NCBI GenBank assembly: GCA_028875185.1
Contig: JAPPFH010000122.1
Span: forward strand, 1 to 64,000
From: Chloroflexota bacterium
GTDB lineage: Bacteria > Chloroflexota > Anaerolineae > Aggregatilineales > Phototrophicaceae
Direction of reading: 5' to 3'
Length of the DNA: 64,000 nucleotides
Part shown: piece after piece, positions 45,738 through 55,093 of the stretch
Numbering within the stretch: the stretch's first letter is position 1
Layout: every line of letters begins with the position of its first letter
Notes under the pieces: model-generated
The model's input: only the letters and a program-made list of their open reading frames with translations
Databases searched by the model: none
What the model was told of the DNA's origin: nothing
Translations under genes and position numbers: made by a program

Positions 45738-45810
45738 CGAAATCACCTAAGCAGTCAATCTGCTCATATACGCCATTATACAGCAAGATGCTCAAGCTCA
45801 CGACCTTGCA

Positions 45811-45839
45811 TTGTCCGTTCATCGCTCAGACTGTATAAT
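45811..45839 (+). promoter_or_regulatory. Promoter of ftsY
   Basis: TTGTCC (45811-45816), a 17-base spacer, and a perfect TATAAT (45834-45839), about 36 bases before the ftsY start. Another TATAAT on the minus strand (45780-45775) may serve the divergent FHA gene, though without a clear -35. Confidence 0.65.
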
Positions 45840-45875
45840 CGCGGCTTGGCGTTCAGCAATTAGGGAGCAGCCCAA

Positions 45876-46793
45876 GTGAGCCTTTTTCGCCGCGGTCTTT
45901 CCAAGACGCGTCAGTCATTCTTCGGGCGCATCGCGCAGATGCTCGGCAACACCGAAATTGACGAGGACACCTGGGACGACATGGAAACCCTCTTGATTCA
46001 GGCTGATGTCGGCTTCAACACCACCGTTAAAGTGATCGACGATTTGCAAGCGCGCGTCCGCGCCGAGGGCATGACCGAATCGGCGCAATTGCAGGGCGCG
46101 CTCAAGGAATCACTGGCGGGCTTGCTTGAATTCCCGCCGGCGCTGAACATCACCGGCCGCGAGCTGTCGATTATCCTCGTCGTCGGCGTCAACGGCTCGG
46201 GCAAGACCACCTCCATCGCCAAGTTGGCGCACCGCCTCAAGATTCTGTCGCGGCGCAAGGTCATGATCGCCGCCGGCGATACCTTCCGCGCCGCCGCCAT
46301 CGAACAGCTGCAAACCTGGGGCGGGCGCATTGATGTGCCCGTCATCGCCAACCGCCCGGGCTCCGACCCGGGCGCCGTCGTCTACGACGCCACCATCGCC
46401 GCCCAATCGCGCGGTTACGAAATCCTCATTATCGATACCGCCGGACGCTTGCAAAACAATTTTAACCTTATGCGAGAGCTCACCAAGATCAGCGAAGTTT
46501 CGGGCAAAGTGGCGCCGGGCGCGCCGCACGAAGTCTTGCTCGTGCTTGATGGCACGACGGGCCAGAACGCCATTGAACAAGCGAAGCGCTTTGGAGAAGC
46601 CGCTGGCGTGAGTGGCGTCATCGTCACCAAGCTCGATAGCACAGCCAAGGGCGGCATGGTATTCTCCATCTTCAACGATCTCAGGCTGCCCGTGCATTAT
46701 CTCGGTTTGGGCGAAAGCATTGATGACCTCGTCCTGTTCACGCCGGAATTCTTCGTTGAAAGCCTGTTCGACGACGAAGACGAATCAGGCTAG
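45876..46793 (+). CDS. ftsY: Signal recognition particle receptor FtsY
   Basis: A 305-residue SRP GTPase that docks ribosome-nascent-chain complexes to the membrane. It has the four-helix N domain, G1 GVNGSGKTTS, AAGDTFRAAAIEQL, G3 DTAGRL and G4 TKLDSTAKGG. It lacks the long acidic A domain of E. coli FtsY, as in many bacteria. The GTG start is supported by TAGGGAG upstream and a good promoter. It begins a plus-strand run with the SpoU methyltransferase, prfB and rel. Confidence 0.96.
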   Translation: MSLFRRGLSKTRQSFFGRIAQMLGNTEIDEDTWDDMETLLIQADVGFNTTVKVIDDLQARVRAEGMTESAQLQGALKESLAGLLEFPPALNITGRELSIILVVGVNGSGKTTSIAKLAHRLKILSRRKVMIAAGDTFRAAAIEQLQTWGGRIDVPVIANRPGSDPGAVVYDATIAAQSRGYEILIIDTAGRLQNNFNLMRELTKISEVSGKVAPGAPHEVLLVLDGTTGQNAIEQAKRFGEAAGVSGVIVTKLDSTAKGGMVFSIFNDLRLPVHYLGLGESIDDLVLFTPEFFVESLFDDEDESG

Positions 46794-46801
46794 GCGATCC
46801 C

Positions 46802-47590
46802 TTGCTTATCACCAGCCCCCAAAATAGCAAAATCAAGCTCGTCCAGCGCCTGCGCGGCAAACGCGGGCGCCAGCGTGAAGCACGCTTCCTCATCGATTAT
46901 GAACGCGACCTGCAGCGAGCGCTGCAATGCGGCTACGACATCGATTTTGTCTTGCATTGCCCAGACCTGGCACCTGCGCCCGGCGGCATCGAAGCTGAAA
47001 CGCATCAGGTGACGACGGCTCTGTTCAAGCGCGTCAGTTACCGTGAAAACCCCGATGGCTTCATTGCTGTATTGCGCAGCAAGCCAGCCAAAGCCCTCGC
47101 CGCGCTGGAGGCGCGTGTCGTCCATCATGCCATCGCCCTTGTCGGATTAGCGGTGCCCGGCAATATTGGCGCGCTCTTGCGCAGCGCCGACGCCGCCGGA
47201 ATCGACGCAGTCATAGTGGTCGACATCGCGATCGACCTCTATAATCCCAATGTCATCCGCAGCAGCACGGGCGCCTGCTTTCTCGACAACATTTATGTAT
47301 TGAGCGGCGATGAAGCGCTCGCCTTTCTCAAGCGTGAAGGCTTCCAGTTGGTCGCCGCCGATGCCGCTGGCGGGCGCACGCTGTACGAAGCTGATTTCCA
47401 ACCGAAGACAGCGCTTGCGCTTGGCGCCGAGGATCGGGGCTTGCCGCAAGTGTGGATTGACCGCGCCGATCAGGTCGCGCGCATTCCAATGAAAGGCGCC
47501 GTCAGCGATTCGCTCAATGTATCAGTGAGCGGCGCGCTTATGATGTACGAAATGTTCAGACAGAAGCTGGCGTCGCGCCAGAAAGGCTAG
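46802..47590 (+). CDS. SpoU/TrmH family RNA 2'-O-methyltransferase
   Basis: A 262-residue SPOUT methyltransferase. The N-terminal part (residues 1-95) resembles the L30e-like substrate-binding domain of RlmB/TsnR enzymes. The C-terminal part has the knot motifs PGNIGALLRSADAAG, LALGAEDRGLP and SDSLNVSVSGALMMYE. It probably methylates a ribose in rRNA. RlmB (23S G2251) and TsnR-like activities are both possible. The TTG start lies eight bases after the ftsY stop, and prfB follows 24 bases later, so it is likely operonic. Confidence 0.9.
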   Translation: MLITSPQNSKIKLVQRLRGKRGRQREARFLIDYERDLQRALQCGYDIDFVLHCPDLAPAPGGIEAETHQVTTALFKRVSYRENPDGFIAVLRSKPAKALAALEARVVHHAIALVGLAVPGNIGALLRSADAAGIDAVIVVDIAIDLYNPNVIRSSTGACFLDNIYVLSGDEALAFLKREGFQLVAADAAGGRTLYEADFQPKTALALGAEDRGLPQVWIDRADQVARIPMKGAVSDSLNVSVSGALMMYEMFRQKLASRQKG

Positions 47591-47614
47591 TCCGGGCGAC
47601 CGCCCTCAACCATT

Positions 47615-48700
47615 ATGGACCAGATCATAAGCCAGCTTTCCAGCTTCAAATCGCAGATAAATGAGTTGATGGCGCGCATTGATGTCGCCGCCAAAGCGCG
47701 GCAAATTGAGGAGCTAGAAGAGGAAGCCAGCCAAAACGAATTCTGGAACGATCCAGAGGCGGCGCAGCGCAAGATGCAGCAACTGTCGAAGCTGAAGACG
47801 CTGGTAGATAAGTGGCGCGCGCTGGACCTGCGCATCGCCGACGCGCTAGAACTGGCTGAGCTCGCGGATGCCGGCATGCAGGAGGAGCTCGCGGACGAAA
47901 CCGACGCCTTGAGCGAAGTCGTCGAGGCGATGTCTTTGCAAGCCATGCTATCCGGCGACTACGACAGTGAGGACGCCATCTTCGCCATTCACGCCGGCGC
48001 TGGCGGCGTCGACGCTCAAGATTGGGCGGAAATTCTGGAGCGGATGTACCTGCGCTGGATGGAGCAAAACGGCTACAAGACCGAGATCCTGGATCGAAGC
48101 GGCGGCGATGAAGCCGGGCTCAAAAGCGTCACCATCAGCGTCAAGGGCGAATACGCCTTCGGTTTCTTGCAGAGCGAAGAAGGCGTGCATCGTCTCGTGC
48201 GCCTAAGCCCTTTCGACAGCGCCCACCGCCGTCATACATCCTTCGCCAAGGTTGAGCTTTGGCCCGATATCCAAAGCGACATCGAAATTGAAGTGGCGGA
48301 CAAAGACATCCGCATCGATACCTATCGCGCGAGCGGCGCTGGCGGCCAGCATGTGCAAAAGAACGACACCGCCGTTCGCATCACCCATCTGCCCACCGGC
48401 GTCGTCGTTCAGTGCCAGAATCAGCGCAGCCAGGCGCAAAATCGCGACCGCGCCATGCAAATCCTCAAAGCGCGGCTCTTTGAAATGGAGCGCGCCAGGC
48501 AAGAAGCGGAAATGGCGGCGCTAAAGGGCGAGAATGTCGACGCCGGCTGGGGCAACCAGATTCGCTCCTATGTGCTTCACCCCTATCAAATGGTCAAAGA
48601 TCACCGCACCGCTGTCGAAGTTGGCAACGCGTCCGGCGTGCTGGATGGCAATCTGGACGCGTTTATAAAAGCCTATCTGCGCCACAAGATCAGCGGCTGA
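47615..48700 (+). CDS. prfB: Peptide chain release factor 2
   Basis: A 361-residue class I release factor recognising UAA and UGA. The tripeptide SPF at 198-200 is the RF2 discriminator, and GGQ at 243-245 (SGAGGQHVQKNDTA) is the peptidyl-transferase trigger. The reading frame is continuous from the ATG. Near codon 22-26, where many prfB genes carry an in-frame UGA and a programmed +1 frameshift, there is only RIDVAAKAR with no stop. Autoregulation by frameshifting is therefore absent. Confidence 0.96.
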   Translation: MDQIISQLSSFKSQINELMARIDVAAKARQIEELEEEASQNEFWNDPEAAQRKMQQLSKLKTLVDKWRALDLRIADALELAELADAGMQEELADETDALSEVVEAMSLQAMLSGDYDSEDAIFAIHAGAGGVDAQDWAEILERMYLRWMEQNGYKTEILDRSGGDEAGLKSVTISVKGEYAFGFLQSEEGVHRLVRLSPFDSAHRRHTSFAKVELWPDIQSDIEIEVADKDIRIDTYRASGAGGQHVQKNDTAVRITHLPTGVVVQCQNQRSQAQNRDRAMQILKARLFEMERARQEAEMAALKGENVDAGWGNQIRSYVLHPYQMVKDHRTAVEVGNASGVLDGNLDAFIKAYLRHKISG

Positions 48701-48740
48701 CGCGCTCCGCCGCCCAAGGGTGAGGGGCGACCGGCGAGCG

Positions 48741-48853
48741 GTGTCGGCGGTCAGTGTCGGCGGTCAGTGTCTACGCGACCTACGCGACCTACCGGGTCGC
48801 CCGACGCATAAACGCGGACTTTTCAGCGGGCGACATAATATGTCGCCCCTACA
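48741..48853. repeat. Composite repeat before rel
   Basis: GTGTCGGCGGTCA is present twice in tandem (48741-48753, 48754-48766), followed by GTGTCTACGCGACC and further CTACGCGAC-like units to 48790. This block matches 13.21 kb (inverted) and 61.56 kb. A standard palindrome with a GACAT/ATGTC stem lies at 48828-48853. Confidence 0.75.
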
Positions 48854-48930
48854 CCTATCCTGCTGGATGCGCGACATATGGCGCGGAATATGCTAATCTA
48901 GTGTCAAAGGTCACTTCAGGTGAATGATTG

Positions 48931-51147
48931 ATGTTGCCCTCGACGAATGTCTACTCGCGCGACCTCGAATCACTGCTGAATTCCCTGCGTGATATCAAGC
49001 CGATCGAAAGCGACCTCATCGCCGCCGCCTATCAGCGCGCCGAAACCGCCCACAGCGGTCAAAAGCGAAAATCGGGCGAGCCTTATTTCACCCATTGCGT
49101 CGCCGTCGCCAGCATCCTTGCCGAAATGAAAATGGACGCCGAGACGATTGCCGCCGGCTTGCTGCACGATGTCGCCGAAGACAGCGATATCACCGTTGAG
49201 GCGCTGCGCGGCGAATTTGGCGGGGCAATCGCCAAACTCGTCGACGGCGTCACCAAACTGAAGAATCTGCCCATTAAGAATGTCTCGCCAGCGGGCGATA
49301 CGCGCCGCTCCAGCGCGGTCAACCGCGAGATGGAATACATCCGTAAGATCATGCTGACTATGGGTGATGATGTCCGCGTCGTCCTGGTCAAGCTGGCGGA
49401 CCGCCTGCACAACATGCGTACGCTCGGTTATATGCCGCGCCACAAACAGCGCGCGGTAGCGCAAGAGACGATGGATATCTTCGCGCCGCTGGCTAACCGG
49501 CTCGGCATCTGGCAGATGAAGTGGGAGCTGGAAGATCTCAGCTTTCGCTATCTCAATCCGGAAGCGTATCGCTCAATCGCCAAAGCGCTGGATGAACGGC
49601 GCGACGAACGCGAGTCTTACGTCGCCCGCATCCGCGATCGCTTAATCGGCGAGCTCAATGCCAGCCGAATCATGAACGTCACCATCACCGCCCGCCCCAA
49701 ACACATCTATAGCATCTATAACAAAATGACCAAAAAGGATCTGCCGCTGGAGCAGATATATGACGTCCGCGGCATGCGCGTATTGGTCGACAGCCTGGAG
49801 GAGTGCTACTTGGCGCTCGGCATCGCGCACAATCTCTGGCGCCCGATCCCCGGCGAATTTGACGATTACATTGCCAATCCCAAAGACAACTTTTATCGCA
49901 GCCTGCACACCGCCGTCCATGATGACGAGGGCAAGACCGTCGAAATTCAGATCCGTACCTGGCAGATGCACGAAGACGCCGAATACGGCATCGCAGCCCA
50001 TTGGCGCTACAAGGAAGGCGGCAATGGGCGCGATCAAGCTTTTGAGCAGCGCCTCGCCTTTCTGCGCCGGCTGATGGAATTCGGTCCCGAGGTGAACGAC
50101 GCCTCGCAATTCGTCGACACCGTGAAATCGGAGGTTTTCCAGGATCGGGTCTACAGCGTCACGCCCAACGGCGACATTATTGATCTGCCGGTTGGTGCCA
50201 CCCCAATCGACTTCGCCTATCATATTCACACCGATATCGGCAATCGCTGCCGCGGCGCAAAAGTCAACGGGCGCCTGGCGCCGCTGAATTACAAACTGAA
50301 AATGGGCGACCAAGTCGAAATCTTGACGGCGAAACGCGGCGGACCCAGTATGGATTGGCTGAATCCCGATCTCGATTACGCCGTCACCAGCCGCGCCCGC
50401 ACAAAGATCCGACATTGGCTGCGCAAGCAGAATCGTGACAAGCATATTGTCATGGGCCGGGAAGTGCTGGAGCGCGAACTCAAGCGCCTCGGTGTACTGG
50501 AGAAGGTCACTTTCGATTCGGTCGCGCGCCTGCTGAATTACGACAAGCTTGATGACTTTCTCGCCGCAATCGGCGCCGGCGATGTAACTGGCTCGCAAAT
50601 CACCAACCGCGTCCTCGAGGATGAACGCCGGAAAGCGGCGGAGAGTGTCAGCGAAGAAGAGCTGTTAAAGCCACGGACGAAGCCCAGAAGCGCGAGCGTC
50701 GCCAAAGGCGTCAGCATCATGGGCGCCGGCGGCTTGCTCGTCAACCTGGGGCGCTGCTGCAGTCCGATGGCCGGCGATGACATCATCGGTTATATCACGC
50801 GCGGCCGCGGCGTCACCGTGCATCGGACCGATTGCCCCAACATGGTCAACATGAGCGAGACCGAGCGCCTCATTGATGTCGCCTGGGGCACGGAAGAAGA
50901 CGAGCAGCGTTATCTGGTGCCGGTCGAGGTGGTCGCGTACGATCGCGAAGGATTGCTGCGCGAGATCAGCACGATCATCGCCGAACAAAATGTGAACATC
51001 TCCGGGGTTGATGTGAACACGCGCCAGCATATCGCGACCTTGAACTTGCAGCTTGAAATCGCCAACAACCAGCAGTTGACGCGCATCCTCTCCAAGATCG
51101 ATCTGGTGCCCAACGTGGTCGAGGCGCGCCGCCGCAATACCAGCTGA
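48931..51147 (+). CDS. rel: Bifunctional (p)ppGpp synthetase/hydrolase Rel
   Basis: A 738-residue long RelA/SpoT homologue controlling the stringent response. The N-terminal HD hydrolase is intact (THCVAVASILAEM, HDVAED at about 79), so it should degrade (p)ppGpp. The synthetase domain follows (YDVRGMRVLVDS, NPKDNFYRSLHTAV, VEIQIRTWQMHEDAEYG). It is followed by TGS (SVTPNGDIIDLP), a zinc-finger region (LGRCCSPMAGDDIIGY) and a C-terminal ACT domain. The ATG at 48931 is preferred over the adjacent TTG because AGGTGA lies seven bases upstream. It is followed three bases later by the QTMAN-like glycosyltransferase. Confidence 0.95.
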   Translation: MLPSTNVYSRDLESLLNSLRDIKPIESDLIAAAYQRAETAHSGQKRKSGEPYFTHCVAVASILAEMKMDAETIAAGLLHDVAEDSDITVEALRGEFGGAIAKLVDGVTKLKNLPIKNVSPAGDTRRSSAVNREMEYIRKIMLTMGDDVRVVLVKLADRLHNMRTLGYMPRHKQRAVAQETMDIFAPLANRLGIWQMKWELEDLSFRYLNPEAYRSIAKALDERRDERESYVARIRDRLIGELNASRIMNVTITARPKHIYSIYNKMTKKDLPLEQIYDVRGMRVLVDSLEECYLALGIAHNLWRPIPGEFDDYIANPKDNFYRSLHTAVHDDEGKTVEIQIRTWQMHEDAEYGIAAHWRYKEGGNGRDQAFEQRLAFLRRLMEFGPEVNDASQFVDTVKSEVFQDRVYSVTPNGDIIDLPVGATPIDFAYHIHTDIGNRCRGAKVNGRLAPLNYKLKMGDQVEILTAKRGGPSMDWLNPDLDYAVTSRARTKIRHWLRKQNRDKHIVMGREVLERELKRLGVLEKVTFDSVARLLNYDKLDDFLAAIGAGDVTGSQITNRVLEDERRKAAESVSEEELLKPRTKPRSASVAKGVSIMGAGGLLVNLGRCCSPMAGDDIIGYITRGRGVTVHRTDCPNMVNMSETERLIDVAWGTEEDEQRYLVPVEVVAYDREGLLREISTIIAEQNVNISGVDVNTRQHIATLNLQLEIANNQQLTRILSKIDLVPNVVEARRRNTS

Positions 51148-51150
51148 GCC

Positions 51151-52266
51151 ATGCGCATCGCTCTGCTCGAATCGTACTACGGCGGCAGCCACAAAGCCTG
51201 GGCTGACGGTTACCGGCGTTTCTCCCGTCATGATGTCGACTTGATCACCCTGCCAGCCCAATTCTGGAAGTGGCGGATGCAAGGCGCTGCGATTACTTTC
51301 GCCCGCCTGCTGGAGACCAAGCCAGACTTGATTCTGGCCTCCAGCATGATCGACCTCTCGGTATTCCGCGCCTTGACCCGCGACCGCCTGGCTGATACAC
51401 CCATCGCCATGTATTTCCACGAAAACCAGCTGTCCTATCCACAAAGCCGCCGCCAGAATCACGGCTGGCGTTACGGCTTCATCAACTACGTGAGCGCGCT
51501 CTGCGCCGATGCCAGTTTCTTCAACAGTCAGTTTCATCTGGATGACTTCATGGCGCAGTTGCCACGCATGCTCAAACATTTCGCCGACTACAACGAACTG
51601 CAAACCATCAACGAAGTCCGCGCGAAATCAAGCGTATTGCCGCTCGGCATCGACTTGCGCCGCTTTGACAAATACCGCGGCGATAGCGCTGCGAACGCCC
51701 CACCCGTCATCCTTTGGAATCACCGCTGGGAACATGACAAGGATCCGGCGATGTTCGTCCAAAGCATGATCAAGCTGGCGGAGGCGGGGTACGACTTCAA
51801 GCTGGCGTTCACTGGCGAGCAATTTGGCGAGGCGCCCCTTTCCTTCCAGCAGGCGCAATCGCGGCTGGGCGACCGCATCATCCAGCTCGGCTACCTCGAT
51901 TCTATCGCTGATTACGCCCGATTATTGTGGCGCGCCGATTATGTTGTCAGCAGCGCGCGGCAAGAGTTTTTCGGCGTTTCAGTCTGCGAGGCGATTTACT
52001 GCGGCTGCATTCCCATCTTGCCCGACCGCCTCAACTATCCCCACCTGATCCCGCAGGAGCTCAAAAGCGCCTGCCTCTATCAAGACGACCGGCTGGCCGC
52101 CCAGTTGCGCTACCACTTGGATAATGAACTCAAGCTGGATATGAAGTCCTTACGGGATGAGATTTCGCGCTTCGACTGGCTGGTCATGGCGCCGCAATAC
52201 GACGCCGAGTTAGAGGAGTTGGCTAATCGTCAGCGCTCGCGTCTGGGTCGGAGCCGTTCGCGCTAG
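51151..52266 (+). CDS. QTMAN/GTDC1-like glycosyltransferase (tRNA-queuosine mannosyltransferase-like)
   Basis: A 371-residue GT-B protein of the DUF3524/GTDC1 family. The diagnostic N-terminus [13 protein letters not shown] is followed by [32 protein letters not shown] and a C-terminal donor site ([20 protein letters not shown]). The animal homologue, QTMAN, transfers mannose to queuosine at position 34 of tRNA-Asp. Bacterial members with this signature are usually labelled generic glycosyltransferases. It lies three bases after rel. Its 3' end overlaps convergent gyrA by 44 bases. tRNA-Asp with a Q-competent anticodon loop is at 10159-10231. Mannose donor and activity are inferred. Confidence 0.82.
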   Translation: MRIALLESYYGGSHKAWADGYRRFSRHDVDLITLPAQFWKWRMQGAAITFARLLETKPDLILASSMIDLSVFRALTRDRLADTPIAMYFHENQLSYPQSRRQNHGWRYGFINYVSALCADASFFNSQFHLDDFMAQLPRMLKHFADYNELQTINEVRAKSSVLPLGIDLRRFDKYRGDSAANAPPVILWNHRWEHDKDPAMFVQSMIKLAEAGYDFKLAFTGEQFGEAPLSFQQAQSRLGDRIIQLGYLDSIADYARLLWRADYVVSSARQEFFGVSVCEAIYCGCIPILPDRLNYPHLIPQELKSACLYQDDRLAAQLRYHLDNELKLDMKSLRDEISRFDWLVMAPQYDAELEELANRQRSRLGRSRSR

Positions 52267-54838
52267 CGCCGCTGTTCGCGCTGTCGACGCCGTCCGCCTG
52301 GTCGAGGAGCGATTCAAGCTCTTCCAGACTCAGCGGGTACTGCTGTGGGGTAGATTCAGTGGGTTGACCAGCATCGGCCGGCGGCTCGAATTGCGTCTCC
52401 GCTGGCGCGCCTTCCGCTTCAATGCGCTCGCGGATAGAAGCGATGCCGACCACGCGCTCTTTGTCGCGCAAGGCAATCACCGGGTGGCCGCCCGTTCCCG
52501 CGCGCTTCATGATCTTCGCCGTTTCAAGCGGCAGGCGCTTGGCTTTATGCTTATTGGTCAAAACCAGGACCTCATCATCGAGGGCGCCAACGGTCGCCGC
52601 CGCAACATTGGGATCGTCCGTCAAGCGCTTCATCGAAATGACACCGCTGCCCCCGCGCCCTTGCACCTTATAATCATCCATACGCGATGCTTTGGACTTG
52701 CCGTCGCTGCTGATGCTCCAAGCGTACAATTCGTCATCTGCCAGTGAAACGGCAACTACTTGGTCGCCTTTCAGCGGAAGACGCATCCCGCGTACGCCGC
52801 CCGAATTCAAGCCGGTTGCCCGCACATCATCCTCACTGAAGCGGATGGCGTAACCGCGCGCCGTCGTCAGCATGAGGTCGCCCCCGCCGCGGCTGAAGAG
52901 CACATCAATTATCCGATCACGCTCCGCCAACTTCATCACCCGAAACTCGCGCGACATCACCCCCGGCAAATCTGATACGGTCAAGCGCTTGACCCGACCG
53001 GAAGCGGTTGCAAAGCAGATGAAGCCCTCAGCCAATTCTAGGGGCAGACAGAGGAAGGACGCGACCTTGCGCCCCTTGCCCAGCGCGCATAGTTCGCTGA
53101 AGCGCGCGCCCAGCGCCGCCGCGGCCACCGGCGGAATCTGCTGCACCGGCATAGAAGCGCAGAAGCCATCTTCGGCGAAGAGGTATAGCGCCTGCGCCGT
53201 CGTGCTGTGCTGCAGCAAGCGTGGAGGCGTTTTGGTCGTGGTCGTCACTCGCGGCGCTTCATCGAGCGCCGTACGGCCCAGGTCGCCCTTAACGCTAAGC
53301 ATCACCACGGTCTTTTCTTCCGGCGACAGGAAATCGGCTTGGCTCACATCGGAGGCCGCAATAATCGTCCGCCGCGCATCGCCGTACTGCGCCCTGACTG
53401 CCTGCAGCTCTTCCGCGATTTTCCGCCGCTGCTTGCGCGGGCTCGCCAATATATCTTCCAAGGACTTGATCAGCTTCAGCTTGTCCTTGTACTCCGCGCG
53501 AATCTTGCGAATCTCCAGCGAAGCCAGACGCCGCAGCGGCATCTCGAGAATTGCCGCCGCCTGTGTCTCGGTCACCTTGAGCTTTTTCACCAGATTGGCG
53601 CGCGCCGTATCGCTATTGCGCGACCGGCGTATCGTCTGGATGACCGCATCCAGATTGTCGAGCGCGATGATCAAGCCTTCGAGCACATGGGCCCGTTCCT
53701 TCGCCCGCGCCAGATCAAAGGCGCTGCGACGCCGCACCACTTCGAGCCGATGCTCGAGATACACCCGCAGCGCGTTCTTCAGCGTGAGCGTGCGCGGCTG
53801 CCCATCGACCAGCGCCAGCATGATGATGCCGAAAGTCGTCTGCAGCGGCGTAAGCTTGAACAACTGCGCCATCGCATCGCTTACCTCGGCGCCGCGCTGC
53901 AATTCTATTACCAGCCGCACCGGGTTCTGCCGGTCGGATTCATCGCGCAGGTCCGCCAGACCAGCGAGTTTGCCGCTGCTGACTAAGTTGGCGATGCGCT
54001 CAATCAAGGTCGTTTTGTTGGTCTGGAAAGGCAGCTCGCTAACGATAATCCGCGATTTGCCCCGCCCCATGTCCTCGATATGCACTTTCGCCCGCAGTGT
54101 GATCTTGCCTTGGCCGGTCGACATTGCCATACGCAGCGTGTCGTCATCGCCGCGCATCCTGTAGATGACGCCGCCCGTGGGAAAGTCCGGACCCTTGACG
54201 AAGCGCATCAACTCATCGACATCGATCGCGTCGAGCCGCTGCCATTGCTCCAGCATGTACACGAGCGCGTCGCAAATCTCGCCCAAATTGTGCGGCGGTA
54301 TATTGGTTGACATGCCGACGGCGATACCCGACGCCCCGTTGACCAGCAGGTTCGGCGCCATTGCTGGCAGAACGGCTGGCTCTCGCAGAGACCCATCGAA
54401 ATTGTCGACGAATTCAACCGTGTCCTTATTGATGTCAACAAGCAGTTCGCCGCCGATATCAGCCATCCGCGCTTCGGTATAACGCATGGCGGCCGCGCCA
54501 TCGCCATCAATACTGCCGAAATTGCCCTGCCCGTCGATGAGCATGTAGCGCATCGAGAAGTCTTGCGCCATCCGTACCATCGTCTCGTAAACGGCGCCAT
54601 CGCCATGCGGATGATACTTGCCCAGCACCTCGCCAACGATTCGCGCGCTTTTCTTGTGCCCGGCGCCCGCATGAATGCCCATGTCGTGCATAGCATACAG
54701 GATGCGCCGATGCACCGGCTTCAGTCCATCGCGCGCATCGGGCAGCGCCCGCGACACAATGACACTCATCGCGTAACTCAGATAAGCATCGCGCATTTCA
54801 TTTTCGATGTTGATCGATTGAATTGAGCTGTCAGCCAT
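52223..54838 (-). CDS. gyrA: DNA gyrase subunit A
   Basis: An 871-residue type IIA topoisomerase A subunit: a breakage-reunion domain with catalytic Tyr120 ([10 protein letters not shown]), a coiled coil, and a six-blade C-terminal domain with a GyrA-box-like QGRGGSG (canonical QRRGGKG), then an acidic tail. The quinolone region reads [15 protein letters not shown], so the positions equal to E. coli 83 and 87 are Gly and Glu. A ParC identity is less likely but not excluded because the box is imperfect and gyrB is not nearby. The ATG at 54838 is preferred over TTG 54841 because AGGA is seven bases upstream. Confidence 0.92.
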   Translation of the reverse strand: MADSSIQSINIENEMRDAYLSYAMSVIVSRALPDARDGLKPVHRRILYAMHDMGIHAGAGHKKSARIVGEVLGKYHPHGDGAVYETMVRMAQDFSMRYMLIDGQGNFGSIDGDGAAAMRYTEARMADIGGELLVDINKDTVEFVDNFDGSLREPAVLPAMAPNLLVNGASGIAVGMSTNIPPHNLGEICDALVYMLEQWQRLDAIDVDELMRFVKGPDFPTGGVIYRMRGDDDTLRMAMSTGQGKITLRAKVHIEDMGRGKSRIIVSELPFQTNKTTLIERIANLVSSGKLAGLADLRDESDRQNPVRLVIELQRGAEVSDAMAQLFKLTPLQTTFGIIMLALVDGQPRTLTLKNALRVYLEHRLEVVRRRSAFDLARAKERAHVLEGLIIALDNLDAVIQTIRRSRNSDTARANLVKKLKVTETQAAAILEMPLRRLASLEIRKIRAEYKDKLKLIKSLEDILASPRKQRRKIAEELQAVRAQYGDARRTIIAASDVSQADFLSPEEKTVVMLSVKGDLGRTALDEAPRVTTTTKTPPRLLQHSTTAQALYLFAEDGFCASMPVQQIPPVAAAALGARFSELCALGKGRKVASFLCLPLELAEGFICFATASGRVKRLTVSDLPGVMSREFRVMKLAERDRIIDVLFSRGGGDLMLTTARGYAIRFSEDDVRATGLNSGGVRGMRLPLKGDQVVAVSLADDELYAWSISSDGKSKASRMDDYKVQGRGGSGVISMKRLTDDPNVAAATVGALDDEVLVLTNKHKAKRLPLETAKIMKRAGTGGHPVIALRDKERVVGIASIRERIEAEGAPAETQFEPPADAGQPTESTPQQYPLSLEELESLLDQADGVDSANSGASANGSDPDASADD

Positions 54839-55093
54839 CAACTGTCCTATGCGTCATTTCCGCGCGTAGGTGGCATCATCGCGCCTGCCAGCGCTGCTTC
54901 GAGTGGCGGAGGCAGCCATCGCCGCGATGAACACCGTATACAAATCGTCAGGCGCGAGGCTCATAACTGCCATGCGGACTTCACCTTCCCATTGTAGAAT
55001 GCAAATCAAGAGAGTGTCAATCAATTTGGCGCCGACTCCTTCGCCAGCTTTGCTTTTTCTGATTCGCCACCCGTCAAACAAGGAAATCTGAGA

